Assembly: GCF_900187505.1 (NCBI RefSeq)
Contig: NZ_FYDL01000009.1
Location: forward strand, 86,995 to 150,994
From: Pseudomonas sp. Irchel s3h17
Lineage (GTDB): Bacteria > Pseudomonadota > Gammaproteobacteria > Pseudomonadales > Pseudomonadaceae
Direction of reading: 5' to 3'
DNA length: 64,000 nt
The translations under genes were made by a program, and so were the position numbers. Within the stretch, counting starts at the first letter, position 1. Every line of letters starts with the position of its first letter. Below, piece after piece: positions 55,352 to 64,000 of this stretch. Under the pieces are notes generated by a model. That model did no database searches. It saw only the letters and a list, made by a program, of their open reading frames with translations, and was not told the DNA's origin.

Positions 55352-55939
55352 ATGTCCTTCGCTGAGCAACTAACCCGCCTGCAAGTCTTCCTCGACGCCG
55401 ACGAGCTGCATGACGAGGCGCTGGACTACGTGGCCGCCCACGGCTATCTGACCGCCCTGTCGATCTGTTCCGAAAGCGTGCCGGAGCGTGAGTGGATCGA
55501 CGCCCTGTTCGCTGAAGAGCCGCACTACAGCAGCGAAGCCCAGCGCGTGGAAATCGAGTCGACCCTGGTGGCGCTCAAGGCTCACATCGCCCGTCAACTG
55601 GCCGCCGATGAAGAATTCGAGCTGCCGTGCGACCTGGATCTGGGCGACGAGCCGGATGACTCCGAACTGCGCGGCTGGTGCATAGGCTTCATGGAAGGCG
55701 TGTTCCTGCGTGAAGAAGCCTGGTTCGAAACCGCCGAAGATGAAGTCAGCGAAATGCTGCTGCCGATCATGGTCGGCTCCGGCCTGTTCGATGAACAGCC
55801 GGAGTTCTCCGACATCGCGGCCGATGCCAACCTGATGGACGACATGATCGTGCAGATCCCGGAAGCGCTGACCGCGCTGTACCTGCTGTGCAACGCCCCG
55901 GACGAAAAACCGGCGATCCTCAAGCCTCGCCACCACTGA
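55352..55939 (+). CDS. YecA/YgfB (UPF0149) family protein
   Basis: The 195-residue acidic protein has the UPF0149 pattern (LHDEALDYVAAHGYLTALSI, RGWCIGFMEGVFLREEAW, MLLPIMVGSGLF). It lacks the C-terminal SEC-C zinc motif often found in YecA. Function is unclear in Pseudomonas; the related YgfB has been linked to antibiotic-response regulation in P. aeruginosa. It is 10 bp before the next gene. Confidence 0.85.
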   Translation: MSFAEQLTRLQVFLDADELHDEALDYVAAHGYLTALSICSESVPEREWIDALFAEEPHYSSEAQRVEIESTLVALKAHIARQLAADEEFELPCDLDLGDEPDDSELRGWCIGFMEGVFLREEAWFETAEDEVSEMLLPIMVGSGLFDEQPEFSDIAADANLMDDMIVQIPEALTALYLLCNAPDEKPAILKPRHH

Positions 55940-55949
55940 GTCCCCGCCT

Positions 55950-56345
55950 GTGGCTGATCCCATAGGCAACCGCTCCCTGATGCAGCGCTACGTGTTGCTG
56001 GCCATAGGCTGGCTAAGCGTAGCGCTGGGAGTGATCGGCATCTTCCTGCCCGTACTGCCCACCACGCCCTTCCTGTTGCTGGCGGCCGCCTGCTTCGCCC
56101 GCAGTTCACCGCGTTTCTACCAATGGCTGGTCGAACACCCTCGCCTGGGCCCCTGGATTCGCGACTACCTGGATGGCAACGGCATCCCGCTCAAGGGCAA
56201 GGTCTACGCCATTGGCCTGATGTGGCTGAGCATCGGCCTGTCGTGTGTGCTCGTTCCGCTGCCCTGGGCACGCGCGTTCATGCTGACCAGCGCCGTGCTG
56301 GTGACGGTGTACATCCTGCGCCAGAAGACCCTGAGCAAACCTTGA
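55950..56345 (+). CDS. YbaN-like DUF454 membrane protein
   Basis: 131 residues from a GTG, or 121 from the ATG at 55980; neither has a good ribosome-binding site. DUF454 features: LLAIGWLSVALGVIGIFLPVLPTTPFLLLAAACFARSSPRFYQWLVEHPRLGPWIRDYLDGNGIPLKGKVYA, with three or four hydrophobic segments. Inner-membrane protein of unknown function. Confidence 0.85.
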   Translation: MADPIGNRSLMQRYVLLAIGWLSVALGVIGIFLPVLPTTPFLLLAAACFARSSPRFYQWLVEHPRLGPWIRDYLDGNGIPLKGKVYAIGLMWLSIGLSCVLVPLPWARAFMLTSAVLVTVYILRQKTLSKP

Positions 56346-56410
56346 GCGCGAGCCCCTGCTGACGACCGCAGCCCGCCCACTCGCGTCTCAACCGACAATC
56401 TACCCTGTCC

Positions 56411-57169
56411 TTGGCCAAACAGCGCCTAAACTCCAGGCATCTGCTTGCGAGCATGCCTGACATGGCCCGTAGTCCGCGTAGTCCAGGAAGGTCAACGCTC
56501 CGACTTCGGCTCGGCGGCTGGCTGTTGCTGACCGTTTTCTTGCTGCCGGGGCTGGGCAGCGTCCGGGCGAACTGGAACTTCGGGCAAATCCTGCAAACGG
56601 CGGAAAAACGCTACGGCACGCTGGGCCCCGCAAAAGGACGGATCGAGGCATGGAACCAGATGCTGCTAAGTGAATCAGCGGATCCCGAGCGCGAACAACT
56701 GAACGCGGTCAATCGCTTCTTCAACCAGCAATTGAGTTTTCAGGACGACACCCGTGTGTGGCGTCAGACCGATTACTGGGCAACCCCTGTCGAATCGCTG
56801 GTCAAGGGCGCCGGTGACTGTGAAGACTACGCCCTGGCCAAGTATTTCAGCCTGCGCCAACTCGGTGTTCCCAGCGAAAAACTGCGCATTACCTACGTCA
56901 AGGCATTGACCCAGAATCAGGCACACATGGTGCTGACCTACTACGCCAGCCCCACGGCCGATCCACTGGTGCTGGACAACCTGATCGGTGAAATCCGTCC
57001 CGCCTCCCAACGCAAAGACCTGCTGCCGGTGTACGCCTTCAACGCCGAAGGCTTGTACATGCCGGGTGCCAACGGCGGCAAACGCAGCGGCGACTCAAAA
57101 AGACTGTCGCGCTGGCAGGATGTGCTGCAAAAGATGCAAGTCGAAGGGTTCGCCGTAGGTGATGGCTGA
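56411..57169 (+). CDS. lapG: LapG, periplasmic cysteine protease that releases LapA
   Basis: 252 residues from a TTG at 56411; ATGs at 56453 and 56462 are alternatives. Signal segment (about 33-53), then a transglutaminase-like (BTLCP) domain with the triad C137 (KGAGDCEDYALAKYF), H172 (NQAHMVLTYY) and D189. LapG cuts LapA near its N-terminus and frees the adhesin unless held by LapD. It needs calcium in characterised homologues. lapD follows after 26 bp. Confidence 0.93.
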   Translation: MAKQRLNSRHLLASMPDMARSPRSPGRSTLRLRLGGWLLLTVFLLPGLGSVRANWNFGQILQTAEKRYGTLGPAKGRIEAWNQMLLSESADPEREQLNAVNRFFNQQLSFQDDTRVWRQTDYWATPVESLVKGAGDCEDYALAKYFSLRQLGVPSEKLRITYVKALTQNQAHMVLTYYASPTADPLVLDNLIGEIRPASQRKDLLPVYAFNAEGLYMPGANGGKRSGDSKRLSRWQDVLQKMQVEGFAVGDG

Positions 57170-57195
57170 TACCGCAGATCAACAAGGAGCGCCGC

Positions 57196-59136
57196 ATGTC
57201 GCTACTCAAACAGTTGTTCCTGGCCATCTGCCTGTTTTTGCTGGTGGCCTTCAGTGGCAGCTTTTTTGTCGGCCTGGAAAGCTCGCGCGAGCAGATGCTC
57301 GGCCAGTTGCGCTCCCACGCCCAGGATGCCGCCACCGCGCTGGGGTTGTCGCTGACCACACAGATCGACGACCCGGCGATGGTTGAACTGATGGTCAGCT
57401 CAATCTTCGACAGCGGCTATTTCTCCAGCATCCGCGTGGTCGACATCGAAGATGAAAAGATCATGGTGGAGCGCACCGCCACTGCCGCGTCCGGAGGCAT
57501 ACCGGGCTGGTTCGTCAAGCTGGTCGACCTGCGCCCCCAGGGCGGCGATGCGCTGATCATGCGCGGCTGGGAGCAGGCCGCACGGGTCGAAGTGCTGAGC
57601 AATCCGCAGTTTGCCCTGGCCAAACTGTGGGACAGCACCCTGGGCAGCCTGATCTGGTTACTGCTGTGCGGCTTGCTCAGTGCCGTGTTTGGTGGCTGGC
57701 TGCTGCGCCGACAATTGCGTCCGCTGGACACCATGGTCAAGCAGGCCGAAGCCATCAGCCACCGGGAGTTTCTCAGCTCCCCCAAACTGCCGAACACCCC
57801 GGAACTCAAGCGGGTCATGCTGGCGATGAACCAGATGGTCGAAAAGCTCAAGGGACTGTTCGCCGAAGAGGCCGCCCGCAGCGAAAAACTGCGCGCCGAA
57901 TCCTATCAGGACAGCCTGACGGGGCTGGCCAACCGGCGCCTGCTCGACGAGCAACTGGCCGATCAACTGCTGGTCTCCGAACAGAGCCGTACCGGGCATT
58001 TACTCATGCTGCGGGTCAACGACCTGACCGGCCTGAACCAGCGACTGGGTGGCCAGCGCACCGATGCGCTGATCGGCGCCATTGGCCAGTTGCTCAAGCG
58101 CCTGGCTCAACAACCCGAGCGTCACGCCTGGCTGGCCGCGCGCAATCGTGGTGGAGAGTTCAGCCTGCTGACACCGGGCCTGGACACCCAGGAGGCGGCG
58201 CGCCTGGCCAGCGAGATCAGCGCCACGCTGGAAAACCTGCGCCTGACGGGAGCCAGCGACTGCACCCCCGTCGCCCACCTGGGGATCGTTGCCTATGCGC
58301 CGGGCGAGACATCCGGCGATGTATGGCTGCGTCTCGATCAAGCCTTGACCCAGGCACAGCGACAACCGGAACGGCCATGGGTGTACCTGGCCCGGTCCGA
58401 CAATGCGCCGAACCAGACCCAGCATGACTGGCGCACCTGGATCGACGACGCCCTGACCCATGGCAAGATGCAGCTGTACTTCCAGCCGGTGGTGCAATGC
58501 GCCGACACCCGGCAACTGTTGCATCACAAGGTATTGGCACGCCTGCTCGACCCGCAGGGCGAAGCCATCGCCGCCGGGCACTTCCTGCCCTGGATCGAAC
58601 GCCTCGGCTGGACCGCGCGGTTTGACCTGGCCATGCTCGAAAACACCCTGGAGTACCTCGCCGAACACCGCCAGCCGCTGGCCCTGAGCCTGTCCGGCAG
58701 TACCCTGAGCGATGCCACGCAACTGCGTATCCTGCTCGACACGCTCGAGGCCCTGCCAGACCTTGCGCCGTTGCTGACCCTGGAAATCGACGAGCGCCAG
58801 TTACCACCGCCTGAAGCACTGCGCCAGTTGAGCCAAAGCCTGCGCGAAACCGGCTACCACATAGGCCTGCAACACTTCGGCGGCAGCTTCAACCAGATCG
58901 GCAACCTCACCCAGCTGGGCCTGGCCTACCTGAAAATCGATGGCAGCTACATCCGCGCCATCGATCAGCAAAGCGATAAACGCCTGTTCATCGAAGCGAT
59001 TTTCCGCGCCACCAACAGCATCGACTTGCCACTGATCGCGGAAATGGTCGAGACCCACGGCGAGCTGGAAGCGCTCAGGGGATTAGGGCTGTTCGGGGCG
59101 ATGGGCCGGTTGATCGGACCGCCGCAGCCGATGTGA
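57196..59136 (+). CDS. lapD: LapD, inner-membrane c-di-GMP receptor controlling LapG
   Basis: 646 residues: membrane segments at about 5-24 and 152-172 flank a periplasmic LapD domain that binds LapG. A HAMP (about 173-225) and degenerate GGDEF (GGDEF replaced by RGGEF in ARNRGGEFSLL) and EAL (ARL in HHKVLARLLD) domains follow. Loss of catalytic motifs fits a c-di-GMP sensor rather than an enzyme. At high c-di-GMP it sequesters LapG and keeps LapA on the surface. AAGGAG precedes ATG. Confidence 0.96.
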   Translation: MSLLKQLFLAICLFLLVAFSGSFFVGLESSREQMLGQLRSHAQDAATALGLSLTTQIDDPAMVELMVSSIFDSGYFSSIRVVDIEDEKIMVERTATAASGGIPGWFVKLVDLRPQGGDALIMRGWEQAARVEVLSNPQFALAKLWDSTLGSLIWLLLCGLLSAVFGGWLLRRQLRPLDTMVKQAEAISHREFLSSPKLPNTPELKRVMLAMNQMVEKLKGLFAEEAARSEKLRAESYQDSLTGLANRRLLDEQLADQLLVSEQSRTGHLLMLRVNDLTGLNQRLGGQRTDALIGAIGQLLKRLAQQPERHAWLAARNRGGEFSLLTPGLDTQEAARLASEISATLENLRLTGASDCTPVAHLGIVAYAPGETSGDVWLRLDQALTQAQRQPERPWVYLARSDNAPNQTQHDWRTWIDDALTHGKMQLYFQPVVQCADTRQLLHHKVLARLLDPQGEAIAAGHFLPWIERLGWTARFDLAMLENTLEYLAEHRQPLALSLSGSTLSDATQLRILLDTLEALPDLAPLLTLEIDERQLPPPEALRQLSQSLRETGYHIGLQHFGGSFNQIGNLTQLGLAYLKIDGSYIRAIDQQSDKRLFIEAIFRATNSIDLPLIAEMVETHGELEALRGLGLFGAMGRLIGPPQPM

Positions 59137-59216
59137 TATCCCGCACCGCGACGATGGGAGCACGCGATTGTCGCCAGCCCCGCATCGCCAAAGACCCTCC
59201 CCTTGGCCCGGACGAC

Positions 59217-59258
59217 AAAAAACCCGCGATTCCTTTACACAAGGAATCGCGGGGTTTG
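59217..59258 (-). terminator. Bidirectional terminator between lapD and lapA
   Basis: Perfect 13-bp stem CCCGCGATTCCTT/AAGGAATCGCGGG, 5-nt loop, with T6 on the minus strand (lapA direction) and a GTTTG on the plus side. It begins 11 bp past the lapA stop codon. Confidence 0.85.
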
Positions 59259-59268
59259 TCGTTTCAGG

Positions 59269-62200
59269 TCAGACGGTATCCACCTTCAGCGAATGGTCGT
59301 TGAGCATGCCGTTGATAATGGTGGCGGTGTCGTGCCCACCGGCAACCACCCCGCCCGCCCCTGGCGTGACACCGTAGTGGTCGGCCAGGTTGACGCCTGC
59401 AAGATCGATGGTCTGGGTCGGCGCGGCACCGGCCTTGGCACTGACGTCGATGCTGGTGACCAGTGAGGCGCCGCTGCCAGTGACGGTGAAGTGCAGGTAG
59501 TCATCCAGCGAGGCCGTGGTGGCGTTTTCGCCTTGCAGCAACTGCGACAGGTCGAGCTTGTCGATACCCGGCGTGAAGTCGGTGACCAGGTCATGCCCAC
59601 TGTTCGCGTTCGACCACTGGAAGGTATCGGCGCCCTGACCGCCGCTCAGGGTGTTGTTGCCCAACCCGCCGATCAGCAAGTCGTCGCCGTCACCGCCATT
59701 GAGCACGTCGTGACCCAAGCCCCCGGTGATGACGTTGGCGTTGCCATTGCCGGTCAGGGTGTCGTTGAAATTGGAGCCGGTCAGATTCTCGATAGCGCTC
59801 AGGGTATCGGAGCCCGCGCCACCGGTGCCCTGTGCGCCCAACAGCCCCAGGTTGACGGTCACCGCCGATGTGGCATGGGCGTAGCTGGCGGTGTCGGTGC
59901 CGGTGCCACCGTCGAGCAGGTCGGTGCCGGTACCGCTGAACAACCGGTCATTGCCCGCGCCGCCGTGCAACTCGTTGTTGCCGTTGCCCGCCGTGAGCAC
60001 GTCATTGCCGTCGCCAGCATTGAGCATGTTGTTGCCCGCACCGGCCACCAGCACGTCGTCCCCCGAGGTCCCGGTGAGGGTATTGCCTTCCTGGTAACTG
60101 ATGGTGACGTTGGCCGTGTCACTGCCGCCATGGTTATCGTGGGTGGTGTAGGTGCCGTGGTAGTCCGCTGTCACGTCATGGGCGCCGGCATAGTTGACCG
60201 TCATGGTCAGTTGGTAATCTTCCGAGTTGTTCGCACCGCCACCGCTAGGGTTCGTGACGTTGATCACGCGGATCTGGTAGGTACCATCCGCCGCTGCGGC
60301 GAGGGTATCGCCATCGGCAATCGCCACGAACGGGGCGCCGTTGAGCGAGTACGCCATGGTGATGCGCCCGTCCGCCAGGTCGTGGTTCAGGTTGAGGGTT
60401 TCACCCTGCTTCAGACTGACGGTGATCACGTCTTCATCGTTGGCATTGTTACCGGAAACGCCCCCCAGATAACCGCTGATCACCAGCAGCGCGGTCATGG
60501 TGGCAGCGTCTCCGACAAAGGAGGTACGCACGTTCGCCAGGCTCTGGTTGGCGGCATTATTGTTGTTGGTGCCGGTGAAGTTGATGGCCCCGGTGCCGGT
60601 GAAGTCAGCGCCCTTGGCTATCCAGCCAGTGTTGAAGGTGGTCGGTGTAACCGTCAGCAGATCGCCATTGGCATCGCTGTCGTTCGCCAGCAGCAACTCG
60701 CCCGGCACCACGACGCTGCTCGACGACACGTTGGTAATGACGTGGTCATCCCCCGCCACCGGCGCCGAGTTCGGCACGACATTGATCGTCAGCGTGGCAC
60801 TGGCCTGGTCGCCATCGTTGTCGCTGACCGTGAAGCCGATACTCTCGGTGAGCTGCACCGACGTGGTTTTCTGCGAGGTGTAGGTGTAATCACCCGTGTC
60901 GAGGTTGATCACCAGGGTACCGCCCTTGGTCGTGGCGATGCTGATGCTGTTGTCGACCGTGTTGAAGGTTCCGCGGTTGGTACCGCTGAAGGTCAGCGAA
61001 CCGGCGTTGGTATTGCCTTGCGGGTCATAGGTGTAGGTGGTCCCGTCGATCACGATGGATTTGATAAAGCCGCCATCGGCGCCGAAGTTACCGCCCTCGC
61101 CCAGCAATGTGCCGGTGACCGGCGCACCGACCACCGTGCCCGAAAGCACCGAATTGAGCTGCACCAGGTCAGTCACGACCACTGCACTGGTGTCGGTGTG
61201 GACAGCACCGTTGTACGACAACGGATTGAGGTTGGCGTTGCTCACCCCGGCGCCCAGACCGATGGCGTAGTTGTTGATGTCATTGGCGTCGAGGAACGCC
61301 TTGAGCGCCGTCTCGTCGGCCGTGCCGATTTCCTGTCCCAATGTCGGAGCACCGTCGGAGAAGAAATAGCCGACATTCTGCGCACCGGTGAGTTTGCCGG
61401 CTTTGTTGAACGCGGTTTGCATCATTGCCACCGCCGCATCGTAGTTGGTCCCCCCGCCGGCTGAAAGGCCGGCAACGATGAGTTTGGCCGTGGCGACATC
61501 GACCCAGACCGTCGACGTGTTGTTGGTGGCGCTGCTGCTGAAGGTGACAATCTGCACTTTGACATCGCCCAAGTCGTCGTACTTGTCGAGCAAGGCACTG
61601 ATGGCCGCTTTAGCCAGGTCCAACCGGGTTCCACCTCCCGGGACACCGGATGACTGATCCATACTGCCGGATACGTCGATCACCAGCAGCAGATTGGAGT
61701 CGATCTCCACCGCTGGCACCGAACGCTCGGCAGCCATGGCTTTGGGCACGTCATCGACGATGTTCACCAGGATGGTACTGGTGGTGGAGTTGCCCAAGGC
61801 ATCGGTTGCCTTGTAGGTGAAGCTGTCTGTCAGGGTGTTTGGCCCATCATTGGCGTTGGGTGAAGTTTTCGGTGCCGAGGTCAGGGTGTAGGTGTAGGTG
61901 CCGTTCGGGTTGAGCACGATTTGCCCATAGCTGCCGGTGGCGCTGCTCACCAGCGTATAGGTGATCGCGCCACTGCCACCGCTGACCGAGCCCACCAGTG
62001 TGCCGGTGGAAGTTTCCCCCGTATTGCCCGGATCACTGCCGGTGACTGTACCGGCGGCCAGGTCCTGGCCGTCCTGGGTCAGGTCCAGGGCTTTTTCGTA
62101 GACCGTGACATCCGTGTCAACGACCGCCGCCAGACCGTTGTCGGTGACGTGGATGGTGATGGTGGTGGTGCTTTCATCGCCGTCGGCATCACGAACGGTG

Positions 62201-64000
62201 TAGACGAACGTGTCGGTGGCGCCCGGTGGAGTCACCGAGTCCGGATGACTGTGGTACACCGCGTTGCCCGCGGCATCCAGGGTCAGGTAACCGTAGGTGC
62301 CGGCGATGTTGTTGCCCAGGCCTCCGCTGGCCGGAGTCGCGGTATTGCTGCCAGCCCTCACACCCACCACGGTCGCACCGTCGGCGCCAATGATGTCGTT
62401 ACCCAGTACCGCGAGATTGAGCGCTGTACCTTCGATCACGGAGCCGCTGTCGGGTTTGGCAACGGGCACGTCGTCGACGATGTTCACGTCCAGCGAGTCG
62501 GTCGCGGTGGTGCCGGTGCTGTCGGTGACCGTGACGTTGAAGGACTCGCTGAGGCTGTTGGTGCCGCCGGCGGTCGGGTGATTTTCGTTGTCGTTGAGGG
62601 TGTAGCTGTAGCTCACCAGCCCGCTCGCCGAGTCGTAGCCGGTGATAGTCAGGGTGTTGCCCAGGACGGTGGTGAAGGTTTGCGGGAAGCCGGCGGTCGC
62701 GCCATGGGTGACCACGTTGATCCCGCCGACACTCAGGGTCTGCACGCCGTCCAGCGCGGTGACGGTGAAGGTACCGCTTTGGGTCAGTGAAGGCGCGCCG
62801 GGGGTGGAGCCGTCGCTGAGGGCTTTTTCGTAGACCGTCAGCTCGCCGCCTTCGACCTTGAGCCCGGTGATGGTCACTGGATCGTCGTTGTTGTGGACAT
62901 TGAGCACCAGGGTAGCGGTGCTGGTATCGCCGTCGGCGTCGGTATGGGTGTAGGTGAAGGTTTCAGTGCCGTTGGTTTTCAGCGCCAGGAACGCCGGGTT
63001 GCCGGTGTCAACGGTGTAGGTGTAGGTGCCGTTGGCCGCCAGGACCAACTGGCCGTAGGTGCCGCTGACCGTCTGCGCGGTGATCGGCCCGGTCGGTACC
63101 CGATCCGCGCCCTGGGTGTCGTTGCTCAGCACGTTGCCACTGAGGATGGTCTGTATTTCGCTGGCGGTCCCCGCGTTGCTGTCGTTCACCGCCGTCGGCA
63201 CATCGTCGACGATGTTCACGTCCAGCGAGTCGTTGGCGGTGGTGCCGTTGCTGTCGGTGACCGTGACGCTGAAGGATTCGCTGAGGCTGTTGGTGCCGCT
63301 GGCGGTCGGGTGGTTTTCGTTGTCGTTGAGGGTGTAGCTGTAGCTCACCAACCCGCTCGCCGAATCGTAGCCGGTGATGGTCAGGGTGTTGCCCAGGCCG
63401 GAGGTGAAGGTTTGCGGGAAGCCGGTGGTCACACCGTTAGTCACCACGTTGATCCCGCCGACACTCAGGGTCTGCACGCCGTCCAGCGCCGTCACCGTGA
63501 AGGTACCGCTTTGGGTCAGTGAAGGAGTGCCGGGGGTGGAGCCGTCGCCGAGGGATTTTTCGTAGACCGTCAGCTCGCCGCCTTCGACCTTGAGCCCGGT
63601 GATGGTCACTGGATCGTCGTTGTTGTGGACATTGAGCACCAGGGTAGCGGTGCTGGTATCGCCGTCCGCGTCGGTATGGGTGTAGGTGAAGGTTTCAGTG
63701 CCGTTGGTTTTCAACGCCAGGAACGCCGGATTGCCGGTGTCGACGGTGTAGGTGTAGGTGCCGTTGGCGGCCAGGACCAACTGGCCGTAGGTGCCGTTGA
63801 CCGTCTGCGCGGTGATCGGCCCGGTCGGTACCCGATCCGCGCCCTGGGTGTCGTTGCTCAGCACGTTGCCACTGAGGATGGTCTGTATTTCGCTGGCGGT
63901 CCCCGCGTTGCTGTCGTTCACCGCCGTCGGCACATCGTCGACGATGTTCACGTCCAGCGAGTCGTTGGCGGTGGTGCCGTTGCTGTCGGTGACCGTGACG
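59269..64000 (-). CDS. lapA: LapA-type giant RTX adhesin, C-terminal part (partial, continues beyond window)
   Basis: The frame stays open to the window edge, giving about 1,576 residues of a larger protein. Order toward the C-terminus: near-identical 244-residue cadherin/VCBS-like repeats (units at 62481-63212 and 63213-63944, with part of a third), further divergent repeats, a von Willebrand A domain (about 61120-61710) with MIDAS DVSGS, Calx-beta/PPC-like segment, and RTX nonapeptides (GGAGND, GGDGDD; about 59610-60065). The tail is a type I secretion signal. The N-terminal LapG cleavage site lies outside the window. Convergent with lapGD. Confidence 0.93.
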   Translation of the reverse strand, partial: VTVTDSNGTTANDSLDVNIVDDVPTAVNDSNAGTASEIQTILSGNVLSNDTQGADRVPTGPITAQTVNGTYGQLVLAANGTYTYTVDTGNPAFLALKTNGTETFTYTHTDADGDTSTATLVLNVHNNDDPVTITGLKVEGGELTVYEKSLGDGSTPGTPSLTQSGTFTVTALDGVQTLSVGGINVVTNGVTTGFPQTFTSGLGNTLTITGYDSASGLVSYSYTLNDNENHPTASGTNSLSESFSVTVTDSNGTTANDSLDVNIVDDVPTAVNDSNAGTASEIQTILSGNVLSNDTQGADRVPTGPITAQTVSGTYGQLVLAANGTYTYTVDTGNPAFLALKTNGTETFTYTHTDADGDTSTATLVLNVHNNDDPVTITGLKVEGGELTVYEKALSDGSTPGAPSLTQSGTFTVTALDGVQTLSVGGINVVTHGATAGFPQTFTTVLGNTLTITGYDSASGLVSYSYTLNDNENHPTAGGTNSLSESFNVTVTDSTGTTATDSLDVNIVDDVPVAKPDSGSVIEGTALNLAVLGNDIIGADGATVVGVRAGSNTATPASGGLGNNIAGTYGYLTLDAAGNAVYHSHPDSVTPPGATDTFVYTVRDADGDESTTTITIHVTDNGLAAVVDTDVTVYEKALDLTQDGQDLAAGTVTGSDPGNTGETSTGTLVGSVSGGSGAITYTLVSSATGSYGQIVLNPNGTYTYTLTSAPKTSPNANDGPNTLTDSFTYKATDALGNSTTSTILVNIVDDVPKAMAAERSVPAVEIDSNLLLVIDVSGSMDQSSGVPGGGTRLDLAKAAISALLDKYDDLGDVKVQIVTFSSSATNNTSTVWVDVATAKLIVAGLSAGGGTNYDAAVAMMQTAFNKAGKLTGAQNVGYFFSDGAPTLGQEIGTADETALKAFLDANDINNYAIGLGAGVSNANLNPLSYNGAVHTDTSAVVVTDLVQLNSVLSGTVVGAPVTGTLLGEGGNFGADGGFIKSIVIDGTTYTYDPQGNTNAGSLTFSGTNRGTFNTVDNSISIATTKGGTLVINLDTGDYTYTSQKTTSVQLTESIGFTVSDNDGDQASATLTINVVPNSAPVAGDDHVITNVSSSSVVVPGELLLANDSDANGDLLTVTPTTFNTGWIAKGADFTGTGAINFTGTNNNNAANQSLANVRTSFVGDAATMTALLVISGYLGGVSGNNANDEDVITVSLKQGETLNLNHDLADGRITMAYSLNGAPFVAIADGDTLAAAADGTYQIRVINVTNPSGGGANNSEDYQLTMTVNYAGAHDVTADYHGTYTTHDNHGGSDTANVTISYQEGNTLTGTSGDDVLVAGAGNNMLNAGDGNDVLTAGNGNNELHGGAGNDRLFSGTGTDLLDGGTGTDTASYAHATSAVTVNLGLLGAQGTGGAGSDTLSAIENLTGSNFNDTLTGNGNANVITGGLGHDVLNGGDGDDLLIGGLGNNTLSGGQGADTFQWSNANSGHDLVTDFTPGIDKLDLSQLLQGENATTASLDDYLHFTVTGSGASLVTSIDVSAKAGAAPTQTIDLAGVNLADHYGVTPGAGGVVAGGHDTATIINGMLNDHSLKVDTV
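62481..63944 (-). repeat. Two tandem 732-bp repeats in lapA
   Basis: Corresponding positions (for example TGTTCACGTCCAGCGAGTCG at 62481, 63213 and 63945) recur every 732 bp, exactly 244 codons, keeping frame. The third copy runs into the window end. Units differ by only scattered substitutions. Confidence 0.9.

Noticed and set aside
57880..58700. LapD considered as an active diguanylate cyclase or phosphodiesterase
   Set aside because: The GGDEF and EAL signatures are replaced by RGGEF and ARL, and the lapG context fits the receptor role.
59491..61464. 657-codon open frame opposite lapA
   Set aside because: It is a low-complexity shadow of the adhesin reading frame, with Val/Gly/Arg-rich content and no family signature.
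62481..64000. Tandem 732-bp repeat considered as an assembly duplication
   Set aside because: Copies differ by scattered substitutions and keep the reading frame, as expected for genuine adhesin repeats.

Overview
This is chromosomal DNA of a Pseudomonas of the P. fluorescens group. The support is the fleQ/fleSR flagellar regulators, phhRABC, the lapG-lapD-lapA adhesin system, REP/REPIN palindromes with the core GGGAGCTTGCTCCC, and high-GC codon use. It contains no tRNA, rRNA, prophage, CRISPR array or intact insertion sequence. Almost every gene belongs to a recognisable family, and I see no clear undescribed multi-gene system.

Layout. (1) 1-17.9 kb, all minus strand: flagellar class II-IV genes in the order fleR (cut by the window edge), fleS, fleQ, fliT, fliS, fliD, flaG, fliC, a lone FabH-like ketoacyl synthase, flgL, flgK, flgJ, flgI, flgH, flgG, flgF. 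Good sigma-54 sites precede fleSR and flgF, and sigma-28 sites precede fliC and fliST. (2) 18.1-22.2 kb: napEDABC, the periplasmic nitrate reductase, lying directly upstream of flgF. (3) 22.4-26.7 kb: phhR divergent from phhABC (phenylalanine to tyrosine, then transamination). (4) 26.9-30.7 kb: two tiny proteins, an MFS transporter, arfB and aroP with a short leader ORF. (5) 31.6-37.5 kb: rluB, scpB, scpA, yciO-like, PHP-family RNase AM, yciB, yciI. (6) 37.6-40.9 kb: an envelope-stress module (membrane coiled-coil protein, CpxR-like, CpxP-like, CpxA-like). (7) 41.2-55.9 kb: single-gene units: nitroreductase, trkH, two AraC regulators, DUF962, an HD protein, a metallophosphoesterase, a DMT exporter, a SelW-like protein, plpD, a FimV-like protein, a MarR regulator, recQ, and a YecA/YgfB-family protein. 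(8) 55.9-64 kb: a YbaN-like protein, lapG, lapD and, convergent, the C-terminal end of a giant LapA-type RTX adhesin with near-identical 732-bp repeats.

How genes work together. The flagellar genes form the FleQ-RpoN-FleSR-FliA cascade. PhhR, PhhABC and AroP together handle aromatic amino acid uptake and use. LapD senses c-di-GMP and sequesters the protease LapG, so that LapA stays on the cell surface. FleQ, at the other end of the window, is the c-di-GMP-responsive regulator known in pseudomonads to link motility with adhesin expression.

The most unusual material is between genes. Two 176-bp elements with IS4-like ends and target-site duplications each carry a REPIN, and the REPIN core is inverted between the two copies. 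Two copies of a CTAG-bounded palindromic element also occur. One is 266 bp. The other is an internally deleted 59-bp form that supplies the stop codons of both flanking convergent genes.
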